From a virus, in IMG/VR virus record IMGVR_UViG_3300026202_000003, positions 1 through 24,229 of that record: 24,229 nucleotides of DNA, one strand, 5' to 3'. Shown here piece by piece: positions 1-7,510 of this stretch. Each line of letters begins with the position of its first letter. Position 1 is the stretch's first letter. Both the position numbers and the translations under genes were made by a program. A model generated the notes under the pieces. The model searched no databases, had not been told where the DNA came from, and saw only the letters and a list, made by a program, of their open reading frames with translations.

Positions 1-1
1 T

Positions 2-886
2 AATGACTCCGATGGCACAGGTATAGGTTCTTATGAATTCACCCATGCTCTTGTAAGTGGGGCAAATAGTAGGGTTGCTTTTATGTCAGCTAACCTTTCT
101 GGTGCTACTGCCGGCAATCGTGGTGGAAAGTTAGATTTTAGAACCAAAGCAAATGGATCTAGTACTATTAATTCTCATATGACGATTGATGATACTGGTA
201 AGATAACCACAAACGCTTCAGCTTTATCTACAGGTGATTTTGAAGTACTAGCTGAGACAACTGGAACGGCTTTTAAGGTTGATGTAAGTGCTAATACTTT
301 AGCTTTATTTAAAGACACTGCCGATGTTAGGGGATTGGGTGTAAATACACTGACAGTGAACGGTGAATCCAATACGCCTATTATTGAATTTAATACGGAT
401 CGGGCTGACACAGACGGTTCACTTATAGGTTTATTGACATTTACTTATGACCCTTACACAAACAAAAATTTAGGTGCGTACGGGGTGGCCTTAGATGGAT
501 CTACTGTGGGTAATAGAGGATCTAAATTCCAGGTATTTACAAAGAAAGATGCCTCCGCTTTAGCTTTGGTAAATTTTGAAATTAGAGAGTCAGGCAAAAT
601 AAACATGAACCCTAGTTTTTTATCCGGTGCTAATATTGAGGTAGGCGCTTCTGGTTCAGGTACTGCTGCTTTTTTTGATATAGTGGGCAAACAATGGATA
701 ATAGGATCAAAAGTAGTCAGGGCTGACACTGATTTGGCACTAGATCATTCTGGGGTTTTGACCCTAGCGGAAAGATCTACCACGCCAACAGCCATTGCTA
801 GTTATGGTAAGGTGTACGCCAAATCTGATGATAAACTGTACTTCCAAGACGGTGCAGGGGCAGAACACGAAATAGCATTTGTATAA
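2..886 (+). CDS. Tail fibre-like structural protein (5' partial)
   Basis: The frame is open from base 2, so the N-terminus lies upstream of the window; the first internal ATG at 83 is probably not the true start. The visible 294 residues are rich in Gly, Ser, Thr, Asn and Asp. They hold two related modules, each running from a D-G-x-x-I-G stretch through GNRG to a K-I ending (about bases 2-220 and 400-600). The C-terminus (TAIASYGKVYAKSDDKLYFQ, then DGAGAEHEIAF) has the character of phage fibre ends that display a compact beta domain. It heads a run of tail genes. Role in host adhesion is inferred from composition and context. Confidence 0.7.
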   Translation, partial: NDSDGTGIGSYEFTHALVSGANSRVAFMSANLSGATAGNRGGKLDFRTKANGSSTINSHMTIDDTGKITTNASALSTGDFEVLAETTGTAFKVDVSANTLALFKDTADVRGLGVNTLTVNGESNTPIIEFNTDRADTDGSLIGLLTFTYDPYTNKNLGAYGVALDGSTVGNRGSKFQVFTKKDASALALVNFEIRESGKINMNPSFLSGANIEVGASGSGTAAFFDIVGKQWIIGSKVVRADTDLALDHSGVLTLAERSTTPTAIASYGKVYAKSDDKLYFQDGAGAEHEIAFV

Positions 887-915
887 AATTTAAACAATAA
901 ACAGGAGTAATAAAA

Positions 916-1143
916 ATGTCATTAATCACAATAGATTTAGATTCACTTACAGCCGGTGATAAATTAAAAGTACAAACAGGTATGTTTGGTTTAGTAGAAA
1001 GCGAAACTATTACACAACCATCAGAAGTTGATAACGCTTCTTTAAAAGCATATTTAGATAACTTGGTTGATGCAAGAACATATAACGAAGAGAAAAAGGT
1101 ACATGACGGTGATTTTTCTTACATCAAACCAGTTTTAGGGTAA
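916..1143 (+). CDS. Small hypothetical protein in tail module (75 aa)
   Basis: I do not recognise this protein. It starts at an ATG behind a clear AGGAG site (903-907) and ends 3 bases before the next start, so it is expressed with its neighbours. The sequence is acidic and soluble, with no membrane segment or Cys. It sits between a fibre-like protein and a second structural candidate, so a minor tail or fibre-assembly role is possible but only inferred from position. Confidence 0.65.
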   Translation: MSLITIDLDSLTAGDKLKVQTGMFGLVESETITQPSEVDNASLKAYLDNLVDARTYNEEKKVHDGDFSYIKPVLG

Positions 1144-1146
1144 ATT

Positions 1147-1719
1147 ATGAGTGATACAATTAGAGTAAGTGGAAACGACCTGATTGTCCAAGCCACAGTA
1201 ATAGATGGATCAGAAAACCCAGTTACGGCAGGGCAAACGGTTGAATTCGTTATATTCGATTACACTACTGGTCAATATTGGGATGGGGCGGCTTTTGCTT
1301 CTGGATCTCCAGTACTAAACGATTCTGGCGGTCATTCTGGTGACGGAGTTTATGAATATGCTCTTGTTGGTGGTTGGGATGGATCTACAACTTCATATCG
1401 AGTTAGACCTAGATTCACTGGTGTATTTGTTAGAGATCCTGGTTATGGTGTCGTAGAAAGTTTAAGTAATGCGACTAATGTTGCCGGATTAACTATTGTT
1501 GGTGGTGTTATAGATGCAAACTTAGTCAAAGTAAATGGATTAACAACTGCTGATGGGGTTTCATTTAACAAAACTCTTCAAAAAGTTAATGGAATGGCTG
1601 ATGGTAGGCAAGCAAAAGACGTACCTTCAGATGGACACCTTACTACTTATGAAAGAGATAATGTCACTCCGCTTTCTATTGTAAAAATAACTGAAGCTGA
1701 GATTACAAGGGAGCTTTAA
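1147..1719 (+). CDS. Putative tail structural protein, beta-rich (190 aa)
   Basis: The N-terminal 110 residues look like an Ig-like or carbohydrate-binding beta sandwich (alternating hydrophobics; VIDGSENPVTAGQTVEF; WDG repeated). The second half contains GVIDANLVKVNGLTT followed by a related KVNG repeat, a pattern often seen in phage tail and fibre-associated proteins. The last base of its stop codon is the first base of the next start (TAATG), giving translational coupling to the propeller protein. The exact family is not identified, so the structural assignment rests on composition and position. Confidence 0.6.
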   Translation: MSDTIRVSGNDLIVQATVIDGSENPVTAGQTVEFVIFDYTTGQYWDGAAFASGSPVLNDSGGHSGDGVYEYALVGGWDGSTTSYRVRPRFTGVFVRDPGYGVVESLSNATNVAGLTIVGGVIDANLVKVNGLTTADGVSFNKTLQKVNGMADGRQAKDVPSDGHLTTYERDNVTPLSIVKITEAEITREL

Positions 1720-2942
1720 TGAGCTTGCCCCCAGATGGAATAGTAACAGCTGCAGGAAACCCTGGGCGGTTCAATTCTATAGCTATAGATTCACTGGGAA
1801 ACCCTCATATAGCTTACAGGAGGGAGGTTGGCAGCGCTCTTGAATATGCTTTTTGGGATGGGGCTGTTTGGGTTATTGAGGGCGTTAGTTTTGCGCCAGA
1901 TGTTGGGAATCATGCTTCTCTTGCACTAGATAGTTTTGATGTACCTCATATATCATTTTATGATAATACTGATGATGAATTATTATACGCAATTAGAACA
2001 GGCGTTAATACTTGGGTTCAAGAGATTGTGGATACAGACGGGTTTGTGGGGGAGTATTCCACAATAGTTATTGATGGTTCCAACATTCCACATATTGGAT
2101 ATGTTGGGGTCAACAGTATACTTTATACAAGTAAGGTTGGCGGGGCATGGCTCCCTAATAAAGAGGTGGTTGAAGTTTTGAATGGTAGGTATTCATCCCT
2201 TGCTTTAGATCAAAATGATGCTTATAGGCCGCATGCAAGTTATGTGGATGTAAGCACTGATGAATTGAAATATGCAAAAAGAACGGGCGTTAATACTTGG
2301 GCTTTGGAAACTGTTGATACTGGCGCTGATTTCATTAATTCACGTATAGATATTGATAGTAATGGGGTTCCCCATATTTTGTATTTTGACTCTGATAATA
2401 AAGATTTAAAATATGCTGATAGAATCGGCGGTTCATGGAACGTTCAAACTATTGATAGTAACGGGGCAAATTTTCCGTTTTTAGGCTTTTCTCTTGATCA
2501 GTTCGACTTTTCTCAAATCACGTATCAATCAGACTTACTTGAACTAAAGTACACAAATAATGATGGCGGAGCATTCCCCCCAAACATCCAGACTCTTGAT
2601 GATACTGCTGATGTTGGTAGGTTTAGCTCAGTTTTCATAGATGGTTTAACCGCTCACATAGCATATTATGATGACACTAATGATACTTTAAAGTATTTAT
2701 CAATGCCGATCACTGATAATACTCCAGTGGCTTCACCACCAATTTCAGGTCCGACAATAAAAGAAAACCTTAATATGATTAATATAGGGTTAAATAGATC
2801 CGCTTCCCTTCCTATATTTATGAGCTTAAATGCTACTTTTGGCAGAATGGCTTTTCAAGAATCTGCAAGTGATTCTATTTTAGACCATACAGATGCCGCG
2901 ATTAAACGCTTGGCTGAACAATTTCAATTTGATGTATTATGA
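1719..2942 (+). CDS. Predicted seven-bladed beta-propeller tail protein (407 aa)
   Basis: Residues 1-335 contain seven degenerate repeats of about 45 residues with the pattern S-x-x-x-D-x-x-x-x-P-H-I-x-Y-x-D, then L-x-Y-A-x-R-x-G-x-x-W. Examples are SSLALD, VPHISFYD and ELKYAKRTGVNTW. Seven such units suit a closed seven-bladed propeller. The last 70 residues (from about NTPVASPP) are different, helix-prone and presumably anchor the propeller to the tail. It overlaps the previous gene by 1 bp and the DUF2612-like gene by 4 bp. Propellers bind ligands, so receptor recognition is a reasonable inference, but no catalytic site is visible. Confidence 0.65.
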   Translation: MSLPPDGIVTAAGNPGRFNSIAIDSLGNPHIAYRREVGSALEYAFWDGAVWVIEGVSFAPDVGNHASLALDSFDVPHISFYDNTDDELLYAIRTGVNTWVQEIVDTDGFVGEYSTIVIDGSNIPHIGYVGVNSILYTSKVGGAWLPNKEVVEVLNGRYSSLALDQNDAYRPHASYVDVSTDELKYAKRTGVNTWALETVDTGADFINSRIDIDSNGVPHILYFDSDNKDLKYADRIGGSWNVQTIDSNGANFPFLGFSLDQFDFSQITYQSDLLELKYTNNDGGAFPPNIQTLDDTADVGRFSSVFIDGLTAHIAYYDDTNDTLKYLSMPITDNTPVASPPISGPTIKENLNMINIGLNRSASLPIFMSLNATFGRMAFQESASDSILDHTDAAIKRLAEQFQFDVL

Positions 2943-3475
2943 GTGTAAATTTAAAAAGCCTATTAACCTCGATAATTAAGCAAGTTCAATATCTTGAGTT
3001 TGTTTTTAATGATATTGAAAACGGGACAACTTTAAATGCTGCTATTGGCATTCAGCTTGATGGTATTGGTGATTTAGTTGGGTTACCTAGATTTACCGAC
3101 GATGATGATGCTTACAGGGCGGAAATAAGATTCCAGATTTCTTTGAATAACAGCTATGGAACACCTGAAGATATTATTGGTTTTTTGAAGCAACAAACAA
3201 ACGCAACTTCAATTCAATATCAAGAGAGTTACCCGGCTAAAGTTGTTATTAATATCGAAGCTTTAATATCGGATATTCCAGGTGATATTTTAGCCCAAAC
3301 AGAACGGATCGCACCGGCAGGCGTTCAAATTCAAATAACCCAATCAGAGCCCGGACAAATATTTTTCGGGTTTGATCCTGAAGGTGGGATTCAACCACTT
3401 GTATCTGGATTTTCAGAACCCAATTATGTGCTTGATGCCGGGCTGGGTGGTCAATTATCAGAAAAATTTTCGTAG
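2939..3475 (+). CDS. DUF2612-like baseplate/tail protein (178 aa)
   Basis: The protein shows the hallmarks of the DUF2612-like tail family: an N-terminal helix, then GIQLDGIGDLVGLPR (about residues 39-53), DDDAYRAEIRFQI (about 56-68), N-S-x-GTPEDI, and a C-terminal beta segment IAPAGVQIQI. Members are found in baseplate or tail-tip operons of phages and are thought to be baseplate components. The ATG overlaps the preceding stop by 4 bp. The presence of this family hints at a contractile or baseplate-bearing tail, but nothing else in the window decides the morphotype. Confidence 0.75.
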   Translation: MSVNLKSLLTSIIKQVQYLEFVFNDIENGTTLNAAIGIQLDGIGDLVGLPRFTDDDDAYRAEIRFQISLNNSYGTPEDIIGFLKQQTNATSIQYQESYPAKVVINIEALISDIPGDILAQTERIAPAGVQIQITQSEPGQIFFGFDPEGGIQPLVSGFSEPNYVLDAGLGGQLSEKFS

Positions 3476-3485
3476 GAGCATAAAA

Positions 3486-4547
3486 ATGGCTATTAAACCA
3501 ACAACTATTGTGGAATGGGCCACAGCAAACCCACAAGACCCCACAAGTTTACAGGACGCTATTATTGAGCCTACTGCCGGTAAAAAGGCAAGTGGATTTT
3601 TAAGGCTTGAGAAGCCCTCTAGACAGGATTTTAATTGGGTTTTGAATCTAATTGGTTTATGGATTGATTATTTTGAGCAAACAACGGATGATAATCTTGC
3701 TAATATAGCTACAAATACTGGTGATATATCTACTAATGCCGGTAATATTGTAGCTGCAACGGCAGCGGCAGGGGCCGCTCAAGATGATATTGATGACCAT
3801 ATTGCAGACACAGCCGGCGCACATAATGACACCGCTATTACGAACACTTCAGGAGTTGTGGGCGCAAATGTTTCTTTGGCTTTGGATCAGGTAGATACGG
3901 ATATTAATAATCATCTTTCTGATACTGTTGGAGCCCATGCAGATACAGCAATCAGCAATAGTTCAAGCGTAGTTGGCACTAATGTAAAACTAGCCCTTGA
4001 TCAACTTGATAGCGATGTTGGTGTAAACACTGGCCTTATTGGTGGTAACAATACTCAAATAGGTACTAACGCCGGTAACATTGCAACTAACCAGACAAAC
4101 ATTAGTGCTAATAATACTCTTATTACAAGCCATATTGCAGACACAGCCGGCGCACATAATGACACCGCAATTGCAAATACTTCAAGTGTAGCCGGTGCTA
4201 ATGTTCAACTGGCTTTGAATGCTTTGCTTGCTGCTATAAAAACGCCTTTAAGAGAGGATAAAGCGCCAGGGTCTATAAACTTTCCTTCCACAATCGCGGT
4301 CAATAGTTCTGGTGAAAGTGACACTTTCACTTTTACTGGTGCCGCTGTTTCAGATTCGGTTTTGGTGCAACTGCTAAATAGAAACTCCCTTGGGGTTAAT
4401 GATAATGCTAAATGGTGCGTGTTTGATGGTATAATCACTGCGCCTAATACTATGAAAATCTTAGTCGGAAACCCTAATGGGGTAAGTACCGTTCCACCCG
4501 CTGATCTTGAAGATGCAAATTTTAGGATCACAGTTTTTCCCGCTTAA
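3486..4547 (+). CDS. Repeat-rich tail fibre protein (353 aa)
   Basis: The start is ATG 3486 behind TAGGAG (3473-3478). A longer frame from 3372 exists but would overlap the upstream gene by about 100 bp. The N-terminal 80 residues (WATANPQDP, FLRLEKPSRQDFNWVLN, WIDYFEQ) resemble fibre attachment regions. The middle has T-N-x-G-N-I type coiled repeats and three copies of an H-x-x-D-T-x-GAH-x-DTAI-x-N-x-S-x-V-x-G-x-N-V-x-LAL unit. The C-terminal 90 residues form a beta-rich tip. It is the last gene before a terminator, so it closes the tail operon. It likely forms a trimeric fibre. Confidence 0.75.
   Translation: MAIKPTTIVEWATANPQDPTSLQDAIIEPTAGKKASGFLRLEKPSRQDFNWVLNLIGLWIDYFEQTTDDNLANIATNTGDISTNAGNIVAATAAAGAAQDDIDDHIADTAGAHNDTAITNTSGVVGANVSLALDQVDTDINNHLSDTVGAHADTAISNSSSVVGTNVKLALDQLDSDVGVNTGLIGGNNTQIGTNAGNIATNQTNISANNTLITSHIADTAGAHNDTAIANTSSVAGANVQLALNALLAAIKTPLREDKAPGSINFPSTIAVNSSGESDTFTFTGAAVSDSVLVQLLNRNSLGVNDNAKWCVFDGIITAPNTMKILVGNPNGVSTVPPADLEDANFRITVFPA
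3797..3835 (+). repeat. 39-bp exact direct repeat, copy 1
   Basis: Bases 3797-3835 are identical to 4130-4168 inside the fibre gene and encode HIADTAGAHNDTA. The intervening third unit (near 3911) is diverged, so the identity suggests recent duplication or gene conversion within the fibre repeats. Confidence 0.9.
4130..4168 (+). repeat. 39-bp exact direct repeat, copy 2
   Basis: Second identical copy of the 3797-3835 segment, in the same reading frame of the fibre gene, 333 bp downstream (111 codons). Confidence 0.9.
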
Positions 4548-4574
4548 ATAGCTTTTTATTCCCATGCTAGGAAT

Positions 4575-4600
4575 GCGGTCAGAAATGGCCGTGTTTTTTT
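4575..4600 (+). terminator. Intrinsic terminator of the tail operon
   Basis: CGGTCA (4576-4581) pairs with TGGCCG (4586-4591), including one G-U pair, around a GAAA tetraloop (4582-4585). The helix is followed at once by TG and a run of seven T (4594-4600). It lies 28 bases after the fibre stop codon and just before promoter P1, which fits the end of the late tail transcript. Confidence 0.85.
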
Positions 4601-4601
4601 T

Positions 4602-4656
4602 AATCTTTTTTTATTATTATGTGGTAATATAATTAAATTTATTGTATTATATAAAT
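4602..4656 (+). promoter_or_regulatory. Promoter P1 with shared 26-bp upstream block
   Basis: Bases 4602-4627 (AATC, seven T, ATTATTATGTGGTAA) are identical to blocks at 8741 and 14710. TGGTAA (4622-4627) is followed by exactly 17 bp and a -10 TATTAT (4645-4650), then 6 bases to ATG 4657. The expected transcription start is therefore at or next to that ATG. It drives the recombination/replication operon. The -35 matches the TTGACA consensus only 3/6, so the conserved upstream block may bind an activator. Confidence 0.75.
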
Positions 4657-4686
4657 ATGAATAAGGAATTAACAAAAGGGGCAAAA

Positions 4687-5007
4687 ATGACAAACGAAAA
4701 AGATGTATTATGGGATAATTTTAAAACTCCAGATTTAAGTTCTGATGAGCTTATGGATAACGGACTCAACCAAAAATGCTCTAATTGTAAATGTTGGGTT
4801 TCTAAAAGAATTCAAATAAGGGGCCTTTGTCCAGATTGTAGGAATAAAGACAAAGAGAGAAAATTCAGGGTTGGTGATATAAAAGAAATCATTTTAAAAT
4901 ATTGCGAGGGTGCCGATACACAAGAGCCTGGTTTCCATATAGATAATCTAGATGAAATGGCCGAGGATATTCATGAATTTTACACTGAAACCAAGGGAGT
5001 GGGATAA
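4687..5007 (+). CDS. Zinc-finger protein with shared helical domain (106 aa)
   Basis: First gene behind P1. ATG 4687 has a GGGG site 5 bases upstream. An in-frame ATG at 4657, at the predicted transcription start, would add ten residues. A CSNCKC plus CPDC pair (Cys residues about 30-50 after the start) forms a probable zinc ribbon. The C-terminal segment (IKEIILKYCEG, NLDEMAEDIHEFY) matches the N-terminus of the gene at 10667, so the two are paralogous modules. Function is unknown. Being the first gene suggests an early regulatory or takeover role. Confidence 0.7.
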   Translation: MTNEKDVLWDNFKTPDLSSDELMDNGLNQKCSNCKCWVSKRIQIRGLCPDCRNKDKERKFRVGDIKEIILKYCEGADTQEPGFHIDNLDEMAEDIHEFYTETKGVG

Positions 5008-5009
5008 AA

Positions 5010-5180
5010 ATGACTTACTTAATGAATAAAAATACCGGATCAATAGATACCCTCGAAAATTGGGGGGATAATTACCTAGCTGATGCCAATTCCACTTGGG
5101 AACAGTGGAGTAGAGAACTAATAGAAGTTACCAAAGATGAAAAAGGTAATTGGATTGAATCGGGGGTTGAAAATGGATAA
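5010..5180 (+). CDS. Small hypothetical protein (56 aa)
   Basis: The start follows the previous stop by 2 bases, with GGGAGTGGG upstream acting as ribosome-binding site. The frame closes by overlapping the next start (ATGGATAA). The sequence is acidic and Trp-rich (NWGDNYLADANSTWEQW), ending in a K-D-E-K-G-N-W segment. No known domain was recognised. Packing between coupled genes on both sides is the main evidence that it is translated. Confidence 0.55.
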   Translation: MTYLMNKNTGSIDTLENWGDNYLADANSTWEQWSRELIEVTKDEKGNWIESGVENG

Positions 5181-5343
5181 CCATCAGCAAATGGAACTGA
5201 TTCTAAGTACCCTATTGTCCTGTGATAGAATCAAAGGGAACGGGGCAAAAGACCAAATCAAACGAGTACTAAAAGAATACCATGAACAGTATAGTATTGA
5301 TGGCAAAATGACACCAGATAATTTTAAAGGGGCACAGATATGA
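5173..5343 (+). CDS. Small hypothetical protein (56 aa)
   Basis: I take ATG 5173 (MDNHQQMEL) over the upstream in-frame ATG at 5137, because a GGGGG site lies 8 bases before it and the 8-bp overlap with the preceding stop is typical here. The protein is a short helical polypeptide with one Cys and a C-terminal K-M-T-P-D-N-F segment. Its stop overlaps the start of the Rad52-like gene by 4 bp, so it is likely coexpressed with recombination functions. Function not recognised. Confidence 0.6.
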   Translation: MDNHQQMELILSTLLSCDRIKGNGAKDQIKRVLKEYHEQYSIDGKMTPDNFKGAQI

Positions 5344-6239
5344 GTGAAGAAATAACCACAGCAAAGCAAAGGGAAGGGCTAAAGCAAAGGGAAGGGCTAG
5401 AAAAACTAAGAAAGCCTTTTCCAAAAAACCAAATTGGGAAGCTACCCAAACCCACCAAAAAGCAGACAGAAGAGGCCAAGGGGCCTAAATGGGACCGTAT
5501 CCATTGCCAGGTTTGTAATCAAAAACACCACAAAGATGTGATTCATTTGGATTATGTGGGCCACGCAGCTATAACTGATAGGCTATTAGATGTTGATCCT
5601 GGTTGGGATTGGAGGCCGTTATGTTTTGACAAGGAAACCGGTCTACCACTTTTTGATAAAAATGGCGGCTTATGGATTGAGTTAGAGGTTTTGGGTTTAA
5701 AAAGGCTTGGTTATGGGAACGCTGCAAGCGTGTCTTTTAAAGATGTTGGCAGCAGAGAAAAAGAAGTAATCGGTGATGCTCTTAGAAATGCCGGAATGCG
5801 TTTTGGTATGGCTCTTGATTTATGGCACAAGGGAGAATTACACGTTGATGAAGAACCTGAAAAAACAACAGAGAAAAAGAAAGAAACCACCAAAAACGTA
5901 GTTAAACCAGTAAGGGCTACGCTGAACGCTTCATTGGCAAAGATTAAAGACCCTAAAATTTTCGGGCAGATGGTTGAAAGGTTTGCCAAAAAATATGGCC
6001 CTGGTATTTGGGCTGAGAAAACAGCTCACAAAAACGAAACTTGGAAACATTTATTTGATACTCATGGGGGCAAATTCGATAAGAAAGAACCAAACCCACA
6101 AACCGTATTCGATAGCCTTTTAAAAGACAGAACCGTGGATGGCTTATCTGCTGTTTGTGACCATTATGACAACCACAAAGAATTAAAAAATGAAAAAAAT
6201 AAAAAAGAAATTTCAATTTTATCAACAGAGGTGAATTAA
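5340..6239 (+). CDS. Rad52-like single-strand DNA annealing protein (299 aa)
   Basis: Residues about 50-170 match the phage Rad52/22-type annealing protein pattern: a small Cys/His region (CQVCNQKHH), HLDYVGHAAITDRLLDVDPG, W-D-W-R-P-L, G-L-P-L-F-D-x-x-GGLWIELEV, LGYGN, then EVIGDALRNAGMRFGMALDL. Proteins of this class anneal complementary strands and drive phage recombination and end repair. The C-terminal 120 residues are lysine-rich and variable. An 18-bp tandem duplication near the start yields KQREGL twice. The gene overlaps the upstream gene by 4 bp and abuts a coiled-coil protein, a usual companion in phage recombination operons. Confidence 0.85.
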   Translation: MSEEITTAKQREGLKQREGLEKLRKPFPKNQIGKLPKPTKKQTEEAKGPKWDRIHCQVCNQKHHKDVIHLDYVGHAAITDRLLDVDPGWDWRPLCFDKETGLPLFDKNGGLWIELEVLGLKRLGYGNAASVSFKDVGSREKEVIGDALRNAGMRFGMALDLWHKGELHVDEEPEKTTEKKKETTKNVVKPVRATLNASLAKIKDPKIFGQMVERFAKKYGPGIWAEKTAHKNETWKHLFDTHGGKFDKKEPNPQTVFDSLLKDRTVDGLSAVCDHYDNHKELKNEKNKKEISILSTEVN

Positions 6240-6953
6240 ATGGATAATTATATCGAGAAATTCGATGTGGCTAAGACCTCCACAAATGAGATTACACACT
6301 TACTAGAGAACATGGTCATCACAGACCATGATACTAGAAATGATGCTTATGAGGCTTGCAAACAAGCTAATGCACTGAAAAATGAAGTGGATGAGAAACG
6401 CCTAGAGTTACTTAGACCAATAGCCGCCGAAAAGAAATCCATGAAAGCTGATCATAAAAAAGAACTTGAACCACTGGATGAACTAAAAAAACAAATTGAG
6501 GAATACGCAAACGACAATTTGATAGGCCCCTTAAACAAGGCTATTGCAATAAGAAAGCAAACCATTATCGCCTGGGATGATAAAATAAAACGAGAAGAGG
6601 CCGAAAGATTGGCTGAAATTGAGAGAAAAAGGGTAGAGGCTGAAAGAAAGCACATTGAGGATCTAAAAAAGACCGAAGAAAAAACAGGCATTGCAAAAGA
6701 GATTGCCCAAGAAAAAGCAGATCAAAAGGTGGAAGAATCTAAGGTTGATTTGGAACAAGAAAAAGAGGATCTATTATCCAAGAAATCAGGCAGGCAGAAA
6801 GAAGTAATTCGACACGAATTGGATAATATACACATGGTTCCTGAAGAATACCTAAAACCAAGAGAGGTGGATTGGGTTAAGGTAAAGGCCGCAGGGTTTA
6901 AGCAAATACCTGGGTTTAATGTTTTTAAAGAAAAAGAATTGATGTTTAAATAA
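6240..6953 (+). CDS. Coiled-coil recombination-associated phage protein (237 aa)
   Basis: The ATG directly follows the stop of the Rad52-like gene, with GAGGTG (6229-6234) as ribosome-binding site. Residues about 45-185 form a long, highly charged coiled coil (ELKKQIEEYAND, ERKRVEAERKHIEDLKKTE). The C-terminal 45 residues (MVPEEYLKP, then DWVKVKAAGFKQIPGFNVFKE) match a widespread phage module ending in IPG-x-x-x-F-x-E, usually found beside annealing proteins or exonucleases. Its biochemical role is not established. A structural or partner function in replication and recombination is inferred from context. Confidence 0.65.
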   Translation: MDNYIEKFDVAKTSTNEITHLLENMVITDHDTRNDAYEACKQANALKNEVDEKRLELLRPIAAEKKSMKADHKKELEPLDELKKQIEEYANDNLIGPLNKAIAIRKQTIIAWDDKIKREEAERLAEIERKRVEAERKHIEDLKKTEEKTGIAKEIAQEKADQKVEESKVDLEQEKEDLLSKKSGRQKEVIRHELDNIHMVPEEYLKPREVDWVKVKAAGFKQIPGFNVFKEKELMFK

Positions 6954-6960
6954 GCTAAAA

Positions 6961-7350
6961 ATGAATATAACTCTTAAAAATGGCAAAATAGAGGAATCCC
7001 TATCTGATTTAAAAGATGGGGATTACACTATTGAAAAGCTCAAGAAAAAGAGAACTAATCCTCAAAATTCGTGGATTCATGGGTTCTTATTCCCACCGGC
7101 AGCAAAGATTATGACTAGGCACCTGAAGATTCAAATTAGCCCAAAGATGGCTAAACACGTCCTAAAAGCTAGGTGTGCAGTTGATTATATACCGGCTTTA
7201 GGTGACTGGATACAGCTTGATACTAGCGATATGGACACTATAAGAATGATGAAATTTATAGAAGACTGTTTAAAATATCTGGCCACAAAATATGGTGAAT
7301 ATATTGAGGGGCCAGATGATATGAACTATCAAAAAATAGAAAATATATGA
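6961..7350 (+). CDS. NinB-like recombination protein (129 aa)
   Basis: The core KKRTNPQNSWIHGFLFPPAA (about residues 29-48) resembles the R-x-x-x-QN-x-x-x-H-G signature of NinB-like recombination proteins, which bind single-stranded DNA in lambdoid phages. The length suits that family (about 130-150 residues). Its neighbours, an annealing protein and a coiled-coil protein, support the call. There is little Shine-Dalgarno sequence before the ATG, so translation may be coupled to the upstream gene 7 bases away. The family assignment is moderate: I see only one motif. Confidence 0.55.
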   Translation: MNITLKNGKIEESLSDLKDGDYTIEKLKKKRTNPQNSWIHGFLFPPAAKIMTRHLKIQISPKMAKHVLKARCAVDYIPALGDWIQLDTSDMDTIRMMKFIEDCLKYLATKYGEYIEGPDDMNYQKIENI

Positions 7351-7358
7351 TTTTTTAC

Positions 7359-7386
7359 TTGGAGATGGTGTACAATTAATTATATT
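7359..7386 (+). promoter_or_regulatory. Possible promoter of the replication leader
   Basis: TTGGAG (7359-7364) and TATATT (7381-7386), separated by 16 bp, form a plausible sigma70-type promoter just after the NinB-like stop. Transcription from it would begin shortly before the structured leader at 7401. The alternative is read-through from P1. Confidence 0.4.
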
Positions 7387-7400
7387 AAAATAAGCAAAAG

Positions 7401-7499
7401 TAATCGACTTACTCAACTTGCAAAAATTTAGCTCTACCCGGTTCTGATGAATATCAGACGGTTTATTTTAGTCGATTAATCCGGCTTGCCGGGTAGGGC
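7401..7499 (+). ncRNA. Structured leader: predicted pseudoknot with competing hairpin
   Basis: The 160-base gap between genes holds nested and crossing complementarity. TAATCGACT (7401-7409) pairs perfectly with AGTCGATTA (7470-7478). GCTCTACCCGG (7431-7441) pairs over 11 bp, with one G-U, with CCGGGTAGGGC (7489-7499). Because the two helices cross, they form an H-type pseudoknot enclosing a third hairpin, TCTGAT-GAAT-ATCAGA (7443-7458). The 3' arm of the long helix can instead fold locally: ATCCGG, CTTG loop, CCGGGT (7479-7494). The ribosome-binding site TGAGG (7501-7505) follows directly. This is a cis-regulatory RNA candidate; a replication-related DNA element is the alternative. Confidence 0.6.
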
Positions 7500-7510
7500 A
7501 TGAGGTATAA

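Noticed and set aside
7444-7450. CTGATGA resembling a hammerhead ribozyme core
   Set aside because: The matching GAAA strand and stems are absent, and the bases are explained by the local TCTGAT-GAAT-ATCAGA hairpin.
7401-7499. tRNA or tRNA-like gene in the structured leader
   Set aside because: No acceptor stem with a T-arm (GGTTCRANYCC) or a proper anticodon arm can be drawn.
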